40,689 nucleotides of DNA. It comes from Fictibacillus fluitans (GTDB lineage: Bacteria; Bacillota; Bacilli; Bacillales; Fictibacillaceae). This document shows, in pieces, positions 23,466 through 32,739 of the stretch. Positions within the stretch are counted from its first letter, which is position 1. Each line of letters begins with the position of its first letter. The translations under genes and the position numbers were made by a program. Location: the NCBI RefSeq assembly GCF_030418125.1, contig NZ_JAUHTR010000026.1, positions 1 to 40,689 on the forward strand. Reading direction: 5' to 3'. The notes below the pieces were generated by a model. That model worked only from the letters and a program-made list of their open reading frames with translations, made no database searches and had not been told where the DNA came from.

Positions 23466-24542
23466 TTAATGGATATTTTCTTCTTTTATCGTCAGTTCAT
23501 TATCATCTGCGTGGTGATTCTTAAAGCTTTCAACCAGACGGTTCAAATGTTCCAGCTGGTCACTGTAATCAATAATTAATGCAAATACAGGAAACAGTTG
23601 CATCCACTGGTCATTTTCTAACTCGTTATAATAATTCATGAATGAGCTCATCAAGGAATTCTTGTTTTCACAAAGTCCATCCAGCATCACTGATGAATGC
23701 TGGGCTCTGATTTTTCCTGTATATTTCAGCAGAATCTGCTCATGGTAATTGGTCAGGCATTCTACTTGTTCAGTGATCAATCCCCGCAGCTCATCAGGCA
23801 TGCATAACAATTCGTTTTCATGCCGATGCAGATTTCGCAGCAGCTCCAGCAGTTTTTTAGTTGTATGAATCATCTGCCGGTAGAGTACAAGCTTCCGGCC
23901 TTTGGTAAACTGATTGTGTTTAAGATAGGTACGGTCTTCTTTGTATAAAAGATAGAGCTGATCCATCTTGATGCTGTTTTCCTTCATCGTTCCAATGTCA
24001 TCTTTGATGGCGGAATAGTCTGAAGCATGGTGGTTGATCATGCGCATCCATTTAATAATATCATCGGTTAAGTTTGAAATGCTGTAATACAGCTTTGTTT
24101 CATGCTTTGGCGGCATAAAAATCAAGTTTACGAGAAAAGCGGATACGACGCCCAGCATAATGAGCAGAAACCGCCCAAGCGCAAAGGAGATAAAGTTTGG
24201 CGTATGGCTTTCCATAATGACAATTACGGTCACAATGGCGAGGGGGATGGTCTTTTCCACTTTGATTTTCAAGTTAACGGCGATGACGATTACCACAACA
24301 AATCCGATGACAAACGGACTGTTTCCGAGTAAAAGCACTCCGACAATGGCGAAAAATGCACCGATGATATTGCCCTGGATCTGTTCAATAATGGTTTGAT
24401 AGGACCGGTATATTGAAGGCTGAATCGCAAACGTAGCTGCAATTGCAGCAAAAACAGGTGTATTCAAATTAAAAAGCATGGCTAGATAAATGGCCATGGT
24501 GATGGCCAACCCGGTTTTTATCATTCGGGCTCCAAGTTTCAT
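23466..24542 (-). CDS. ygaE: YgaE, aromatic acid exporter (ArAE_1) family membrane protein
   Basis: A 358-aa protein with about six hydrophobic segments in residues 8-150 (for example LAITMAIYLAMLF, FAAIAATFAIQPSIYRSYQ, VIGFVVVIVIAVNL, FLLIMLGVVSAFLVNLIF). A long cytosolic helical domain rich in charged residues follows. This is the ArAE_1/ArAE_1_C layout of B. subtilis YgaE. Transport of aromatic acids is a family name rather than a demonstrated role. It has its own promoter and is convergent with the peptide importer. Confidence 0.85.
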   Translation of the reverse strand: MKLGARMIKTGLAITMAIYLAMLFNLNTPVFAAIAATFAIQPSIYRSYQTIIEQIQGNIIGAFFAIVGVLLLGNSPFVIGFVVVIVIAVNLKIKVEKTIPLAIVTVIVIMESHTPNFISFALGRFLLIMLGVVSAFLVNLIFMPPKHETKLYYSISNLTDDIIKWMRMINHHASDYSAIKDDIGTMKENSIKMDQLYLLYKEDRTYLKHNQFTKGRKLVLYRQMIHTTKKLLELLRNLHRHENELLCMPDELRGLITEQVECLTNYHEQILLKYTGKIRAQHSSVMLDGLCENKNSLMSSFMNYYNELENDQWMQLFPVFALIIDYSDQLEHLNRLVESFKNHHADDNELTIKEENIH

Positions 24543-24595
24543 CTTAAAAGGTATTCCCTTCTATAATTAAAATAAGTTCACTAATAATCTTGACA

Positions 24596-24624
24596 ACTAT
24601 ACAATGATTCCCCGTAATAATCAA
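24596..24624 (-). promoter_or_regulatory. Sigma-A promoter of ygaE
   Basis: On the minus strand TTGATT (24624-24619) and TATAGT (24601-24596) are separated by 17 bp, about 55 bp before the start codon. Confidence 0.75.
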
Positions 24625-24655
24625 GTATTCATTTGTAACAATTTCTAGAATATCG

Positions 24656-24719
24656 ATAAACTATTAAAACCATCCACTACAGGGATAATTCCCCAAAATG
24701 GATGGTTTTAATAGTTTAT
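24656..24719. terminator. Terminator of the glutamate synthase-like gene, 21-bp inverted repeat
   Basis: Perfect 21-bp arms (24656-24676 / 24699-24719) enclose a 22-nt loop and start right at the stop codon. The GC core CCATCCA/TGGATGG is followed by a U-rich tail within the arm itself. It isolates the gene from ygaE. Confidence 0.8.
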
Positions 24720-27700
24720 TTATTCAGTAGACACATCAGGATCGGCTTGTTCTTTAACAGGAATCACCTGAACAAAATGCTGAAGCGGATGTTCGAGCAG
24801 TTGTTTAATTTCAGCTGCCTCTTCAAACTGTTCGGATTTCACAAGAGCTGCCATATACTTTGCCAGCAGGTCGGAGATATCTTCCGCACCTTTAAATCCG
24901 ATAGGCTCGAGAGTTACTTTCGCACCTTTTGCGATCCTGGACTGCAGAACTTCTGTTGTAAGACCAAGCTCGGGCTGGAGGCGGAGGTATACGACACCGC
25001 CTGTCATACCGGCGCAGATCCATGGACCAGGATCACCAAGAACAATGCCTCTTCCGTTGGTCATATATTCAAAGGCAAATCCTTTAATATTGGCGTTTAT
25101 ACCAACATTGCCACGGCCTTTAACAACCGGGCCGGCAAGCTTGCCGCCAATGACCAGGTCAGCACCGGACAGGCGGATACCTGCTCTGGCGTCTGCATTT
25201 CCCTGAATCATGAACAGCCCTTTTTGAGCGCCATAGGCGAAGCCTTTTCCAACCGAACCGTTATAGTAGTTGCCATCTTTTCCTTTGGCTTTCAAGATGG
25301 TAATCGACCCGCCAAACGCTGTCTTGGCCAGACCATCCTGTGCTCCGCCTTCCACCTTTATTTTTATTCCTTTAGAGGTGTAGGCGCCAAGTCCGTTTCC
25401 GGGAATGGATCCGTTTTTAAATGTAAGAGTAATGTCCGGCTTTTTGCCCGTTTGCTTCGAACGAACATTGTGCCCGGAGACACGGCTGCCAAGCACGCGC
25501 TGTTCAGCTGTAACAAATTGAAAATCTCTGGACTGTGCGAGCTGGGCAACGTCGTTGTCCAGGTATTCCGCTCCTGCAGCCATCGTAACTGCTGCGAGCA
25601 GTTTTTCCTCCACTTGAGGCACCGGCACCATTTCTTCTACGACCGAGGCCTGAAGCAGGGTGGATAAGTCAATCTGCTCCTGGCCGCGAACCTGAACAAG
25701 CAAATCGGACTTTCCAACAAGTTCCTGAGCCGAAGAAAAACCAAGGGAGGCGGTGAGTAAGCGCAATTCTTCTCCAAAAGCGCTAAACAGTCGCACGAGC
25801 CCCTGAACAGCCGGGTCAAACTGCCTTGGAACGAAGCGGCGAAGGCCGTGATCGATCGCTTTTTGTTCGGAATCAATTTGGGTGGCAATCCCCACATGGC
25901 ATGTATCCAGGTGGCAGCCACGGCAGGTTGTACACCCGATCGCAACCATGGACAGGGTGCCGAAGCCAATGCGGTTAGCCCCGAGCAGCATCATTTTTAC
26001 AGCGTCGAGTGCACTGCGGATGCCTCCATCAGCCCAAATTTCAACCTTGTGGCGCAGCCCGGATTCAAGCAAGGCGGTATGTGCGGCTTTTACACCAATT
26101 TCAGCAGGCAATCCAACATGCTGAAGGGCATGCACCCTGGCTGCTCCGGTACCTCCGTCAAATCCGCTTAAGGTAATAATATCAGCTCCTGCTTTAGCAA
26201 TACCGACTGCGATGGTACCAATATTCGGTACAACCGGGACTTTGACGGAAACTTTTGCCTGATCATTCGCTGTTTTTAATTCTGTAATCATTTGTGCCAA
26301 ATCTTCGATAGAGTAAATATCATGGTTGTTGGAAGGGGAGATCAAATCCGATCCGATCGTCGCGTTCCTTGCCTCCGCGATTTTGTCTGTCACCTTGGAA
26401 CCTGGCAAATGACCGCCTTCCCCTGGTTTTGCTCCCTGGCCTATTTTAATTTCGAGCAGGTTGGATGAATTGAGAAGTTCAATATTAACGCCAAAACGTC
26501 CGGAAGCAATTTGCTGTCCCCGTGTTTTTGGATACTTTCCAATCATATCCTTAATCTCTCCGCCTTCGCCGTTGAGACTGATCATATTCAGAACATCCGC
26601 CGCTTCGGCATATGCTCTGAACGCGGTTTCGTTTTGCGAGCCAAATGACATCGAGCTGATGACAAAAGGAAGGCTGTGGTCTTTTACGCCCACATCCACT
26701 TGTGCAGGGTCAACCGGAGTCTGTGACGGGACAAGGTCGGTCAGATGGCGAAGCGCAATCGGATTTTTCAACTCTTGTTCCGATAATTTGTCGGCATAGC
26801 TTCTGTAGTCGGCTTTTCCGCTTGCGATATCGCCGATGGATTTCCAAATGCGGGGAAAGAGGCGGAAGCTTTTGCTTGGCCTAGCATTTTCCTCTTTGAA
26901 TACTTCCATGCGGGCGAGGCTGTCTTCCTTCAGTGCCGAGAAATTATAGCTTAGGTTTTCTGAACCGAAAAAATTAACGATGTTGAGCGTTTCAGCAATT
27001 TCCTGGCTCAGCCCAATGCTGGAGAAGAGGCGGTCATAGCCTCTCAATTCATGGATTCCGATAGTAGAGATCACTTTCTCGAGCCCTTTGTTCAATGCCT
27101 CAAACAATTTAATGGCCGGTGTGAAATCCTCTGGCTCCGTAACGGTTTCAAATAGCAGGTAAGGGCTGATAGCATCCGCTCCGAGCCCAATCGCGAGAAT
27201 GATGTCGTGAAGCGAACGGATGGCAGCAGATCTCAGGATAAGAGAGGCACTGCGGCGCAGCATCTGTTTTCTCAGGCTCTGATCCACAGCTGATAGTACG
27301 AGGTGCGGATCGAGCCATAAGTGCACCCGGTGTGCCTGATTATCGTCCAATATTAAAATGGTTGCCCCGTCCTTAACCGCAGCAGCTGCTTCATCGCAAA
27401 GCCGCTTCAAGGCGCCTTCCACTGTTTCGTCGTCTTTCATGATGGTATGAAGAATGTATTTTTCGTTTCGATCTTCGAAATAAGCGCCGAGCTGCTCATA
27501 AGAAGGGTGGGGGTTTTGTTTGGAAAGCTCGTTTCCATCCTTTCCTTCCACGAGCAGGGGAGTAAGCAGCTCGACTGTTCCCAATGATTCTTCTTTTTCA
27601 AAAAGAGAAGGCCGTTTGCCCAAAACGGTACGAGTAGAAAAATGCTCCGTTTCACGGTCTCTGTCTATGGCCGGATTGGTAACAACGGCCACACTCTCTT

Positions 27701-29180
27701 TAATGAAATCCGCAATGTTCTGGCGTTCCGGATGCAGGGCAGCCAGAGGTGAATCATGGCCGAGTGATTGGATTGGCTCAACCCCTTTTTCCGCCATCTG
27801 CTCGAGCTGATGAATTTGTTCGCGGTCCCAGCCGTAAGCTGAATACCAGCCATTGTGCTTCTTGAGCGGACCACGTACATACCCCGTATCAAAGGCCGGA
27901 GTATTCAGCTGCTTATGCGCGCCGTCAACCTGAATCCGCTCTTTCATCGATGTGAAGACAGCTTCCTGATAATCGTTATGATTATAGTAAACCAGTCGTC
28001 CGTCGTCTTCCCGCTTTAACCCCACCTTTTCACCGGGTGCAAAACACTTGGGCTCTGCTGTAAATTCATTGTTTGATAGAATGCCCTGTTCGGATGAGAA
28101 ATAAAGAGAGGACTCTGTTTCAAGCTGCCAAATCGGACGCAGGCCAAGCGCATCCACGCTGAATACCGCTTCCCGACCGAATCTTGAAATAATACCGGCG
28201 GGGCCCTGTGCAAAGTGACCCCAGGCTTCCCGTAAATAGGTGTAAAGATCCTGAAGATGTTCAGGATAGGATTTGATTTCATGTACGATGGGAGGGAAGA
28301 GAACATCCATCGCTTCAAACAGCGTAAACCCGTCACGAAGGATCAATGTCTCAATGACACGGTTTAAATCCTGTGAATCACTCCCGCCGGCGGTCACCGG
28401 TATGCCGACGATTTCAGCTTCTTCCCGAAGCTTGGCAATCGTATTTAATTCGCCATTGTGACCAAGTACACTAAACGGCTGTACCCTGAAAAAGGTAGAC
28501 AGTGTATTGGTTGAATAGCGGTTATGTCCAAGGGTAACTGTGGATGCAATCAGCGGATTGTTCAAGTCGTCGTAATAGGCAGGAAGAGTTTCCCCGGATC
28601 CCATTACTTTATAAACCGCATGATGGTTGCTTAACGAGGCAACATGAACAGAGCGTGAAACTTCAATATCAGTCAGAAGGTTATACAGCGTACAGTCGAG
28701 GTCCGCCATTTCTTTTTCCGGATGAAGGGCCACCTGCCAGAATACAGGTTCTTCTCCTCTGGCGATCGGACCGAGTGCTTCAGACTTTGTCACAGATGTG
28801 GTTTCAAACAGAAGTTCAAAACCGTGTGTCTCAAATAGTTTCTTGATTTGAGACGTCTCAGACAGACTGTCCGCATTTTTATCAATAAAAATATGACCGA
28901 CCGTAAATTGATCCGATTGGACGGCAGCATAAGGGAGACCTTCCCGGGTCAACTTTTCTTTCCAAAGTGACTTGGGAATATCGATATTAATCCCAATGCC
29001 GTCTCCTTCGTTTTCGATAAAACCTGCTCTGTGGTTCATGGTGATCAATGCAGAAATGGCATCATCCACATTCTTTTTTGTAGGAATGTTCTCCTTTTCT
29101 ATGACCGAAACGATTCCACAGCTGTCAAACTCTTGTTTCCTGTAATCCTTAAATTGCGCAGGACTCCATGACTTACCCAT
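24720..29180 (-). CDS. gltB: Glutamate synthase large-subunit-type protein, orphan
   Basis: A 1486-aa protein with the full large-subunit layout. A class II glutamine amidotransferase begins after a short propeptide with the nucleophile in FDSCGIV (Cys21) and includes NGELNT near 240. A central domain (about 450-740) and the FMN/2-oxoglutarate barrel follow (about 790-1180; SMSFGSQNETAF, GEGGEIKD, QGAKPGEGGHLPG). The 3Fe-4S cysteines CTTCRGCHLDTC are near 1080-1092, and a GxGxG beta-helix fills about 1230-1430. Normal GOGAT needs GltD to deliver electrons, but no gltD is adjacent. The usual Pro after the last cluster Cys is His here (CHVGIATQ). It is a single-gene transcript with its own promoter, a cre-like site and a leader hairpin. 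The gltB symbol denotes family, not proven activity. Confidence 0.88.
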   Translation of the reverse strand: MGKSWSPAQFKDYRKQEFDSCGIVSVIEKENIPTKKNVDDAISALITMNHRAGFIENEGDGIGINIDIPKSLWKEKLTREGLPYAAVQSDQFTVGHIFIDKNADSLSETSQIKKLFETHGFELLFETTSVTKSEALGPIARGEEPVFWQVALHPEKEMADLDCTLYNLLTDIEVSRSVHVASLSNHHAVYKVMGSGETLPAYYDDLNNPLIASTVTLGHNRYSTNTLSTFFRVQPFSVLGHNGELNTIAKLREEAEIVGIPVTAGGSDSQDLNRVIETLILRDGFTLFEAMDVLFPPIVHEIKSYPEHLQDLYTYLREAWGHFAQGPAGIISRFGREAVFSVDALGLRPIWQLETESSLYFSSEQGILSNNEFTAEPKCFAPGEKVGLKREDDGRLVYYNHNDYQEAVFTSMKERIQVDGAHKQLNTPAFDTGYVRGPLKKHNGWYSAYGWDREQIHQLEQMAEKGVEPIQSLGHDSPLAALHPERQNIADFIKESVAVVTNPAIDRDRETEHFSTRTVLGKRPSLFEKEESLGTVELLTPLLVEGKDGNELSKQNPHPSYEQLGAYFEDRNEKYILHTIMKDDETVEGALKRLCDEAAAAVKDGATILILDDNQAHRVHLWLDPHLVLSAVDQSLRKQMLRRSASLILRSAAIRSLHDIILAIGLGADAISPYLLFETVTEPEDFTPAIKLFEALNKGLEKVISTIGIHELRGYDRLFSSIGLSQEIAETLNIVNFFGSENLSYNFSALKEDSLARMEVFKEENARPSKSFRLFPRIWKSIGDIASGKADYRSYADKLSEQELKNPIALRHLTDLVPSQTPVDPAQVDVGVKDHSLPFVISSMSFGSQNETAFRAYAEAADVLNMISLNGEGGEIKDMIGKYPKTRGQQIASGRFGVNIELLNSSNLLEIKIGQGAKPGEGGHLPGSKVTDKIAEARNATIGSDLISPSNNHDIYSIEDLAQMITELKTANDQAKVSVKVPVVPNIGTIAVGIAKAGADIITLSGFDGGTGAARVHALQHVGLPAEIGVKAAHTALLESGLRHKVEIWADGGIRSALDAVKMMLLGANRIGFGTLSMVAIGCTTCRGCHLDTCHVGIATQIDSEQKAIDHGLRRFVPRQFDPAVQGLVRLFSAFGEELRLLTASLGFSSAQELVGKSDLLVQVRGQEQIDLSTLLQASVVEEMVPVPQVEEKLLAAVTMAAGAEYLDNDVAQLAQSRDFQFVTAEQRVLGSRVSGHNVRSKQTGKKPDITLTFKNGSIPGNGLGAYTSKGIKIKVEGGAQDGLAKTAFGGSITILKAKGKDGNYYNGSVGKGFAYGAQKGLFMIQGNADARAGIRLSGADLVIGGKLAGPVVKGRGNVGINANIKGFAFEYMTNGRGIVLGDPGPWICAGMTGGVVYLRLQPELGLTTEVLQSRIAKGAKVTLEPIGFKGAEDISDLLAKYMAALVKSEQFEEAAEIKQLLEHPLQHFVQVIPVKEQADPDVSTE

Positions 29181-29220
29181 CCGATCGCCCCCTTACCTCC
29201 AACGTTTTAATATAAGACAT

Positions 29221-29249
29221 AAAAAAACCAAATCGCTAGAAATGGTTTT
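29221..29249 (-). terminator. Leader hairpin with U run before gltB-like gene, possible attenuator
   Basis: In the minus-strand transcript AAAACCA (29249-29243) pairs with TGGTTTT (29230-29224) and a T tract follows, about 45 nt before the start codon. It looks like a weak intrinsic terminator inside the roughly 115-nt 5' leader. Confidence 0.4.
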
Positions 29250-29302
29250 ATCTCTTTGCAGATGTGTTATTTTCGAGAAGATATTTTTTCTCCGTTCTTA
29301 TC

Positions 29303-29331
29303 ATAGTACCATTGTTTAAATAGTCAGTCAA
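29303..29331 (-). promoter_or_regulatory. Sigma-A promoter of the glutamate synthase-like gene
   Basis: On the minus strand TTGACT (29331-29326) and TACTAT (29308-29303) are separated by 17 bp, about 120 bp upstream of the ATG. Confidence 0.75.
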
Positions 29332-29395
29332 TTATCTTTATTCAAAATAATGAATAATACATAACAGAGTGGTGATAAGGGGTAGAGGATAGTAT

Positions 29396-29409
29396 TGATA
29401 GCGCTTACA
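29396..29409. promoter_or_regulatory. cre-like site (CcpA binding consensus)
   Basis: TGATAGCGCTTACA matches the catabolite-responsive element TGWAANCGNTNWCA at all but one position. It lies about 65 bp upstream of the -35 of the glutamate synthase-like gene and just beyond the gsaB terminator, so that gene is its likely target. CcpA binding is inferred. Confidence 0.55.
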
Positions 29410-29417
29410 TTGGGGGA

Positions 29418-29446
29418 TAAAAAAACAGAGTGATTATTCACTCTGT
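29418..29446 (-). terminator. Terminator of gsaB
   Basis: A 9-bp perfect stem ACAGAGTGA/TCACTCTGT with a TTAT loop is followed on the minus strand by T7. Confidence 0.88.
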
Positions 29447-29456
29447 CTCATAAAAA

Positions 29457-30752
29457 TTACATTTCGGCAAGTTTCTTAAAAGAAGATCCGACGGCTTTTA
29501 ACGTTTCTTCGATATCCTGTTCGGTGTGAGCGGTGGTCAGGAACATCGCTTCATATTTGGAAGGTGCGAGATTAATCCCTTCTTCGAGCATCGCTTTAAA
29601 GTATTTGCCAAACATCTCGCCATCTGTGTTTTCCGCCTGTTCATAATTGGAGATTTTCTCATCTGTAAAGTAAACGGTCAATGCTCCCTTAAGACGGTTG
29701 ATCGTGATCGGCATGTTGTAAGTTTTTGCATGATCGAGGATGCCTTCTTCGAGCCTGCGTCCGAGTTCATCCATTTTTTCGTATACGCCTTCTTCCTGAA
29801 GGACTTCGAGACAGGCGATTCCTGCGGATATGGATGCGGGGTTTCCTGCCATGGTTCCCGCCTGATAGGCAGGTCCAAGAGGCGCCACTTTTTCCATAAT
29901 TTCTTTTTTACCGCCATAAGCCCCAATCGGCAGGCCGCCGCCAATAATTTTACCAAGGGCAGTCATGTCTGGTTTTACGCTCAAAAGATCCTGTGCGCCG
30001 CCGTACATAAAGCGGAACGCGGTAATTACCTCATCATAGATAACGAGAGCGCCAGCTTCATGGGTCAATTCATTTACGGCTTCAAGAAAGCCTTCCTTCG
30101 GTTCAACAATACCGAAATTGCCGACAATCGGTTCCACAAGAACAGCGGCGATCTGGTCGCCCCACTTTTGCAATGCCTCCCGATAGGCATCAACGTCATT
30201 GAATGGAACAGTGATCACTTCCTGGGCGATGCTTTTTGGCACGCCGGCAGAGTCGGGAGTGCCGAGCGTGGAAGGCCCAGATCCGGCAGCAACAAGAACG
30301 AGGTCGGAATGGCCATGATAGCAGCCGGCAAACTTAATGATTTTGTCGCGCCCGGTGTATGCCCGTGCCACCCGGATCGTTGTCATGACAGCTTCCGTTC
30401 CTGAATTTACAAAACGGACTTTCTCCATGGCTGGCATGGCTTCCTTCAGCATTTTAGCAAATTTCAATTCAAGGCTTGTAGGTGTCCCGTAAAGAACGCC
30501 GCTTTCGGCCGCTTTTGTGATCGCCTTCGTAATATGGGGATGGGCATGCCCGGTGATGATGGGCCCGTAAGCCGCAAGGTAATCTATGTATTTGTTGCCG
30601 TCCACGTCCCAAAAGTATGCACCCTGTGCTTTTTCCATAAATACCGGGGCACCGCCGCCTACGGCTTTAAACGAACGCGATGGGCTGTTAACCCCTCCGA
30701 CAATATGCTTCTGTGCTTCTTTATATAGTAATTCTGACTGTTGATGGTTCAT
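29457..30752 (-). CDS. gsaB: Glutamate-1-semialdehyde 2,1-aminomutase GsaB
   Basis: A 431-aa PLP enzyme that converts glutamate-1-semialdehyde to 5-aminolevulinate in haem synthesis. [10 protein letters not shown], the NSGTEA phosphate-binding motif (116-121), CYHGH (144-148), YDEVITAFR (239-247) and the PLP lysine K268 in [11 protein letters not shown] are intact. Bacilli carry this second copy in addition to hemL of the haem operon; the position between ygaE and bcp marks it as gsaB. ATG 30752 has AAGGAGGACATTTT. The minus-strand leader contains two copies of GTTTTAAACAG-like sequence. Confidence 0.93.
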   Translation of the reverse strand: MNHQQSELLYKEAQKHIVGGVNSPSRSFKAVGGGAPVFMEKAQGAYFWDVDGNKYIDYLAAYGPIITGHAHPHITKAITKAAESGVLYGTPTSLELKFAKMLKEAMPAMEKVRFVNSGTEAVMTTIRVARAYTGRDKIIKFAGCYHGHSDLVLVAAGSGPSTLGTPDSAGVPKSIAQEVITVPFNDVDAYREALQKWGDQIAAVLVEPIVGNFGIVEPKEGFLEAVNELTHEAGALVIYDEVITAFRFMYGGAQDLLSVKPDMTALGKIIGGGLPIGAYGGKKEIMEKVAPLGPAYQAGTMAGNPASISAGIACLEVLQEEGVYEKMDELGRRLEEGILDHAKTYNMPITINRLKGALTVYFTDEKISNYEQAENTDGEMFGKYFKAMLEEGINLAPSKYEAMFLTTAHTEQDIEETLKAVGSSFKKLAEM

Positions 30753-30856
30753 AAAATGTCCTCCTTGCTGTTTAAAACCTGTTTAAAAACCATCCTATAT
30801 TGTAGCATGTTTTAGGCATGGCGGCTGAAGAAACGCCCCAAGTCAGAATGAAACAA

Positions 30857-30885
30857 TTGTGGTCCTTGATAAGTTAGGATACACT
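30857..30885 (+). promoter_or_regulatory. Sigma-A promoter of the ABC-2 operon
   Basis: TTGTGG (30857-30862) and TACACT (30880-30885) are separated by 17 bp, 46 bp ahead of the first gene. Confidence 0.65.
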
Positions 30886-30931
30886 AGTTCAGGTGCTAAG
30901 CGCGAGATCGAAGTTTTTTGGAGGAGAAATA

Positions 30932-31948
30932 ATGGACTATATTATAGATGTGAAAGATTTGCGCAAGGAGTTTACGTCGCATTCCAGCCGTTCGGGGCTT
31001 AAGGGAGCGTTCCGGGATTTATTTACAAGAAACTATACCATCAAGACAGCAGTGAATGATGTGTCCCTACAGATTAAAAAGGGAGAGATGGTCGGTTATA
31101 TTGGCGAAAATGGCGCCGGTAAATCAACAACGATCAAAATGCTTACAGGAATTCTTACACCCACCTCCGGACTCGTCCGGGTAAATGGGATGAATCCGCA
31201 CAAGGACCGGGAACAATTTGTGCGCAGCATAGGCGTTGTATTCGGCCAGCGGTCCCAGCTATGGTGGGATATCGCGGTTCAGGAATCGTTTCGTCTGCTG
31301 AAAAAGGTATACAACGTTCCCGACGAGTTTTACAACACCCATATGGCAGATGTGATCAAGACGCTCGGGATTGAACCGCTGCTTGATAAACCGGTGCGAA
31401 AGCTGTCACTGGGGCAGCGGATGAGATGTGAGCTGGCGGCCGCACTCATTCACAATCCGCCGCTTTTGTTTTTGGATGAACCCACGATCGGACTGGATGT
31501 GCTCGTTAAGCTAAGGATTCGAGAGTTTCTGAAAGAAATCAATGCAAAGTACGGAACAACCATTCTTCTCACCACCCATGACCTGTCTGATATCGAAGCT
31601 CTTTGTGAGCGGGTCATCATGCTGGATGAAGGCCAAATTATTTATGACGGGGCACTCCGGAAGCTGCGTGAAAATTGGGGAGAAGGGAAGCAGATTCAAT
31701 TTGCCTTTGCTGAAGAGGCGACACATGCAGAACTTCAAAGTCTGACGCAGGGACATTTGGTGCTGTGGGAACAGGGCGGCAATGCCAGCAACTGGACAGC
31801 CAGCGTTGAAAACAACGAAGACATTATTTCTGCCGTCATCGGCCGGGTAGTTGGCGCGAAAAAAATAGCCGACCTGAAAATCGTTGAAATTACTACTGAG
31901 GAAATTATCCGTAATATTTATGAAGAAGGAGTCATCCGGAATGGCTAA
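30932..31948 (+). CDS. ABC-2 type transporter ATPase (COG4586-like)
   Basis: A 338-aa ATP-binding protein. Walker A GENGAGKST (about 57-65), the Q-loop VVFGQRSQLWWD, signature LSLGQ (about 158) and Walker B LLFLDEPTIGLD (about 177-188) are present. FGQRSQLWWD is typical of the COG4586 group that travels with two ABC-2 permeases. ATG 30932 has GGAGGAG 5 nt upstream. The stop overlaps the next gene by 8 bp. The substrate is unknown; related systems are loosely annotated as drug or polysaccharide exporters. Confidence 0.88.
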   Translation: MDYIIDVKDLRKEFTSHSSRSGLKGAFRDLFTRNYTIKTAVNDVSLQIKKGEMVGYIGENGAGKSTTIKMLTGILTPTSGLVRVNGMNPHKDREQFVRSIGVVFGQRSQLWWDIAVQESFRLLKKVYNVPDEFYNTHMADVIKTLGIEPLLDKPVRKLSLGQRMRCELAAALIHNPPLLFLDEPTIGLDVLVKLRIREFLKEINAKYGTTILLTTHDLSDIEALCERVIMLDEGQIIYDGALRKLRENWGEGKQIQFAFAEEATHAELQSLTQGHLVLWEQGGNASNWTASVENNEDIISAVIGRVVGAKKIADLKIVEITTEEIIRNIYEEGVIRNG

Positions 31949-32732
31949 ATATATGGAAATGATCCGGATTCGTTTTTTAATGATGCTTGCCTACCGGACC
32001 AACTATTACAGCGGTATTCTAATCTATAGCATTAATATAGGTGCGTACTACTTTTTGTGGAGTGCCATTTATGGTGACAAGTCCTCCATTCAGGATCTTT
32101 CGATTGTACAGATGACAACGTACATTGCGGTTTCATGGATGGCAAGGGCGTTCTACTTCAATAACATTGACCGCGAAATTGCGCTTGAAATCAAGGAGGG
32201 CAAAGTCGCGATCGAAATGATCCGCCCTTATAACTACCTTGGGATGAAAATGATGCAGGGCCTCGGAGAAGGGGTGTTCCGGCTATTGTTTTTCTCGGTA
32301 CCCGGCATGGTGATTGTGTATTTTATTTTTCCGATACAATTTACCACTCATCCGGCCACCTGGATCTACTTTTTGATCTCCATTCTTTTGAGCTTTATTA
32401 TCAATACACAAATTAATCTGCTGACCGGTATTGCCACCTTCTTCTTATTTAATAATGATGGGCTGATCAGGGCGAAACGGGTTGTCATTGACCTTTTTTC
32501 AGGCTTGATTCTCCCGATCAGCTTTTTCCCGGTCTGGGCTCAGGGTGTCATGGATTATTTGCCTTTTAAAGGAATCAGCTATATATCGAGCATGATTTTT
32601 ACAGAAGGCTTTCATGGCAATGAAATATTCCATGGGCTCTTGAATCAGACGCTATGGGCACTGGTTCTCTTTATTCCGATTCAGCTGCTCTGGACGACGG
32701 CAAAACGTCAGCTGATTGTACAGGGAGGTTGA
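31941..32732 (+). CDS. ABC-2 family transporter permease (COG4587-like)
   Basis: A 263-aa membrane protein with about six hydrophobic segments. YMEMIRIRFLMMLAYRTNYYSG is the typical N-terminus of this permease family, and SFFPVWAQGVMDYLPFKGI is its conserved late loop. ATG 31941 lies inside the end of the ATPase gene, and AAGGAG is upstream. It forms a transporter with the flanking genes. Confidence 0.85.
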   Translation: MAKYMEMIRIRFLMMLAYRTNYYSGILIYSINIGAYYFLWSAIYGDKSSIQDLSIVQMTTYIAVSWMARAFYFNNIDREIALEIKEGKVAIEMIRPYNYLGMKMMQGLGEGVFRLLFFSVPGMVIVYFIFPIQFTTHPATWIYFLISILLSFIINTQINLLTGIATFFLFNNDGLIRAKRVVIDLFSGLILPISFFPVWAQGVMDYLPFKGISYISSMIFTEGFHGNEIFHGLLNQTLWALVLFIPIQLLWTTAKRQLIVQGG

Positions 32733-32739
32733 TCGCAGT

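Noticed and set aside
24702-25667. 321-codon plus-strand open frame opposite the glutamate synthase-like gene
   Set aside because: It lies antisense to conserved, motif-bearing coding sequence, has no RBS and no recognisable domain; long antisense frames are common opposite such genes.
29526-30404. 292-codon plus-strand open frame opposite gsaB
   Set aside because: It is antisense to intact gsaB with all catalytic motifs, and its Cys/His/Phe-rich composition is typical of a shadow frame.
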